Shown: positions 8,466-8,524 of the stretch, one piece after another | How the letters are laid out: each line of letters begins with the position of its first letter | Numbering within the stretch: the stretch's first letter is position 1 | DNA from: Thermodesulfobacteriota bacterium | GTDB taxonomy: Bacteria > Desulfobacterota > Syntrophobacteria > BM002 | NCBI GenBank assembly: GCA_947259475.1 | Contig: CAMYLW010000054.1 | Coordinates: forward strand, 1-8,524 | DNA length: 8,524 bases | Direction of reading: 5' to 3' | The notes under the pieces: model-generated | What the model was told of the DNA's origin: nothing | The model's database searches: none | The model's input: the letters and a program-made list of their open reading frames with translations, nothing else | Made by a program: the position numbers and the translations under genes

Positions 8466-8472
8466 AAGGAGG
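8466..8472 (+). promoter_or_regulatory. Ribosome binding site of tuf
   Basis: AAGGAGG is a near-perfect Shine-Dalgarno sequence placed seven bases before the ATG. It is the strongest such site in the window, as expected for one of the most abundant cell proteins. Confidence 0.9.
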
Positions 8473-8479
8473 AACCGCC

Positions 8480-8524
8480 ATGGCGAAGAAGAAGTTTGAG
8501 AGGACGAAGCCGCATATAAACGTA
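8480..8524 (+). CDS. tuf: Translation elongation factor Tu, N-terminal start (3' end outside window)
   Basis: Only 15 codons are visible, reading MAKKKFERTKPHINV. This is the characteristic EF-Tu N-terminus, which normally continues into GTIGHVDHGKTT. EF-Tu carries aminoacyl-tRNA to the ribosome as a GTP complex. The strong ribosome binding site and the position directly after fusA support the call. The window ends inside the gene, so the GTPase motifs cannot be checked, nor whether this is the only tuf copy in the genome. Confidence 0.96.
   Translation, partial: MAKKKFERTKPHINV

Overview
The window is a stretch of the bacterial str region (3' end of rpoB, then rpoC, rpsL, rpsG, fusA and the first codons of tuf), all on the + strand. 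It encodes the two largest RNA polymerase subunits, ribosomal proteins S12 and S7, and elongation factors G and Tu. This is conserved housekeeping DNA. I found no mobile element, CRISPR array, tRNA, defence cassette or accessory gene in it.

Organism: RpoC carries a large insert in the trigger loop (the SI3 type found in Proteobacteria and other Gram-negatives), and its zinc-binding and catalytic residues lie at nearly the same positions as in E. coli. The moderate GC content, the 691-residue EF-G, the 156-residue S7 and the general protein style suggest Desulfobacterota (former Deltaproteobacteria) or a close relative. That placement is inference from memory of the families, not a search result.

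Layout: 2-739 rpoB end; 740-905 gap with a faint 7-nt periodicity; 906-4991 rpoC; 4992-5176 gap with clear heptanucleotide repeats folded into a long interrupted hairpin, then a likely promoter and a leader for rpsL; 5177-5548 rpsL; 5549-5684 gap with a perfect 12-bp hairpin that may belong to S7 autoregulation; 5685-6155 rpsG; 6152-6176 an 11-bp hairpin that includes the rpsG stop codon, followed by a second kind of heptad repeat; 6322-8397 fusA; 8398-8479 short gap; 8480 onward tuf, cut by the window end.

How the genes work together: RpoB and RpoC form the catalytic core of RNA polymerase. S12 and S7 belong to the 30S decoding centre and head. EF-G and EF-Tu drive translocation and aminoacyl-tRNA delivery. 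The promoter after rpoC suggests that rpoBC and rpsL-rpsG-fusA-tuf are at least partly separate transcription units. The proteins are ordinary. The points that merit a second look are in the unusually structured gaps between the genes.
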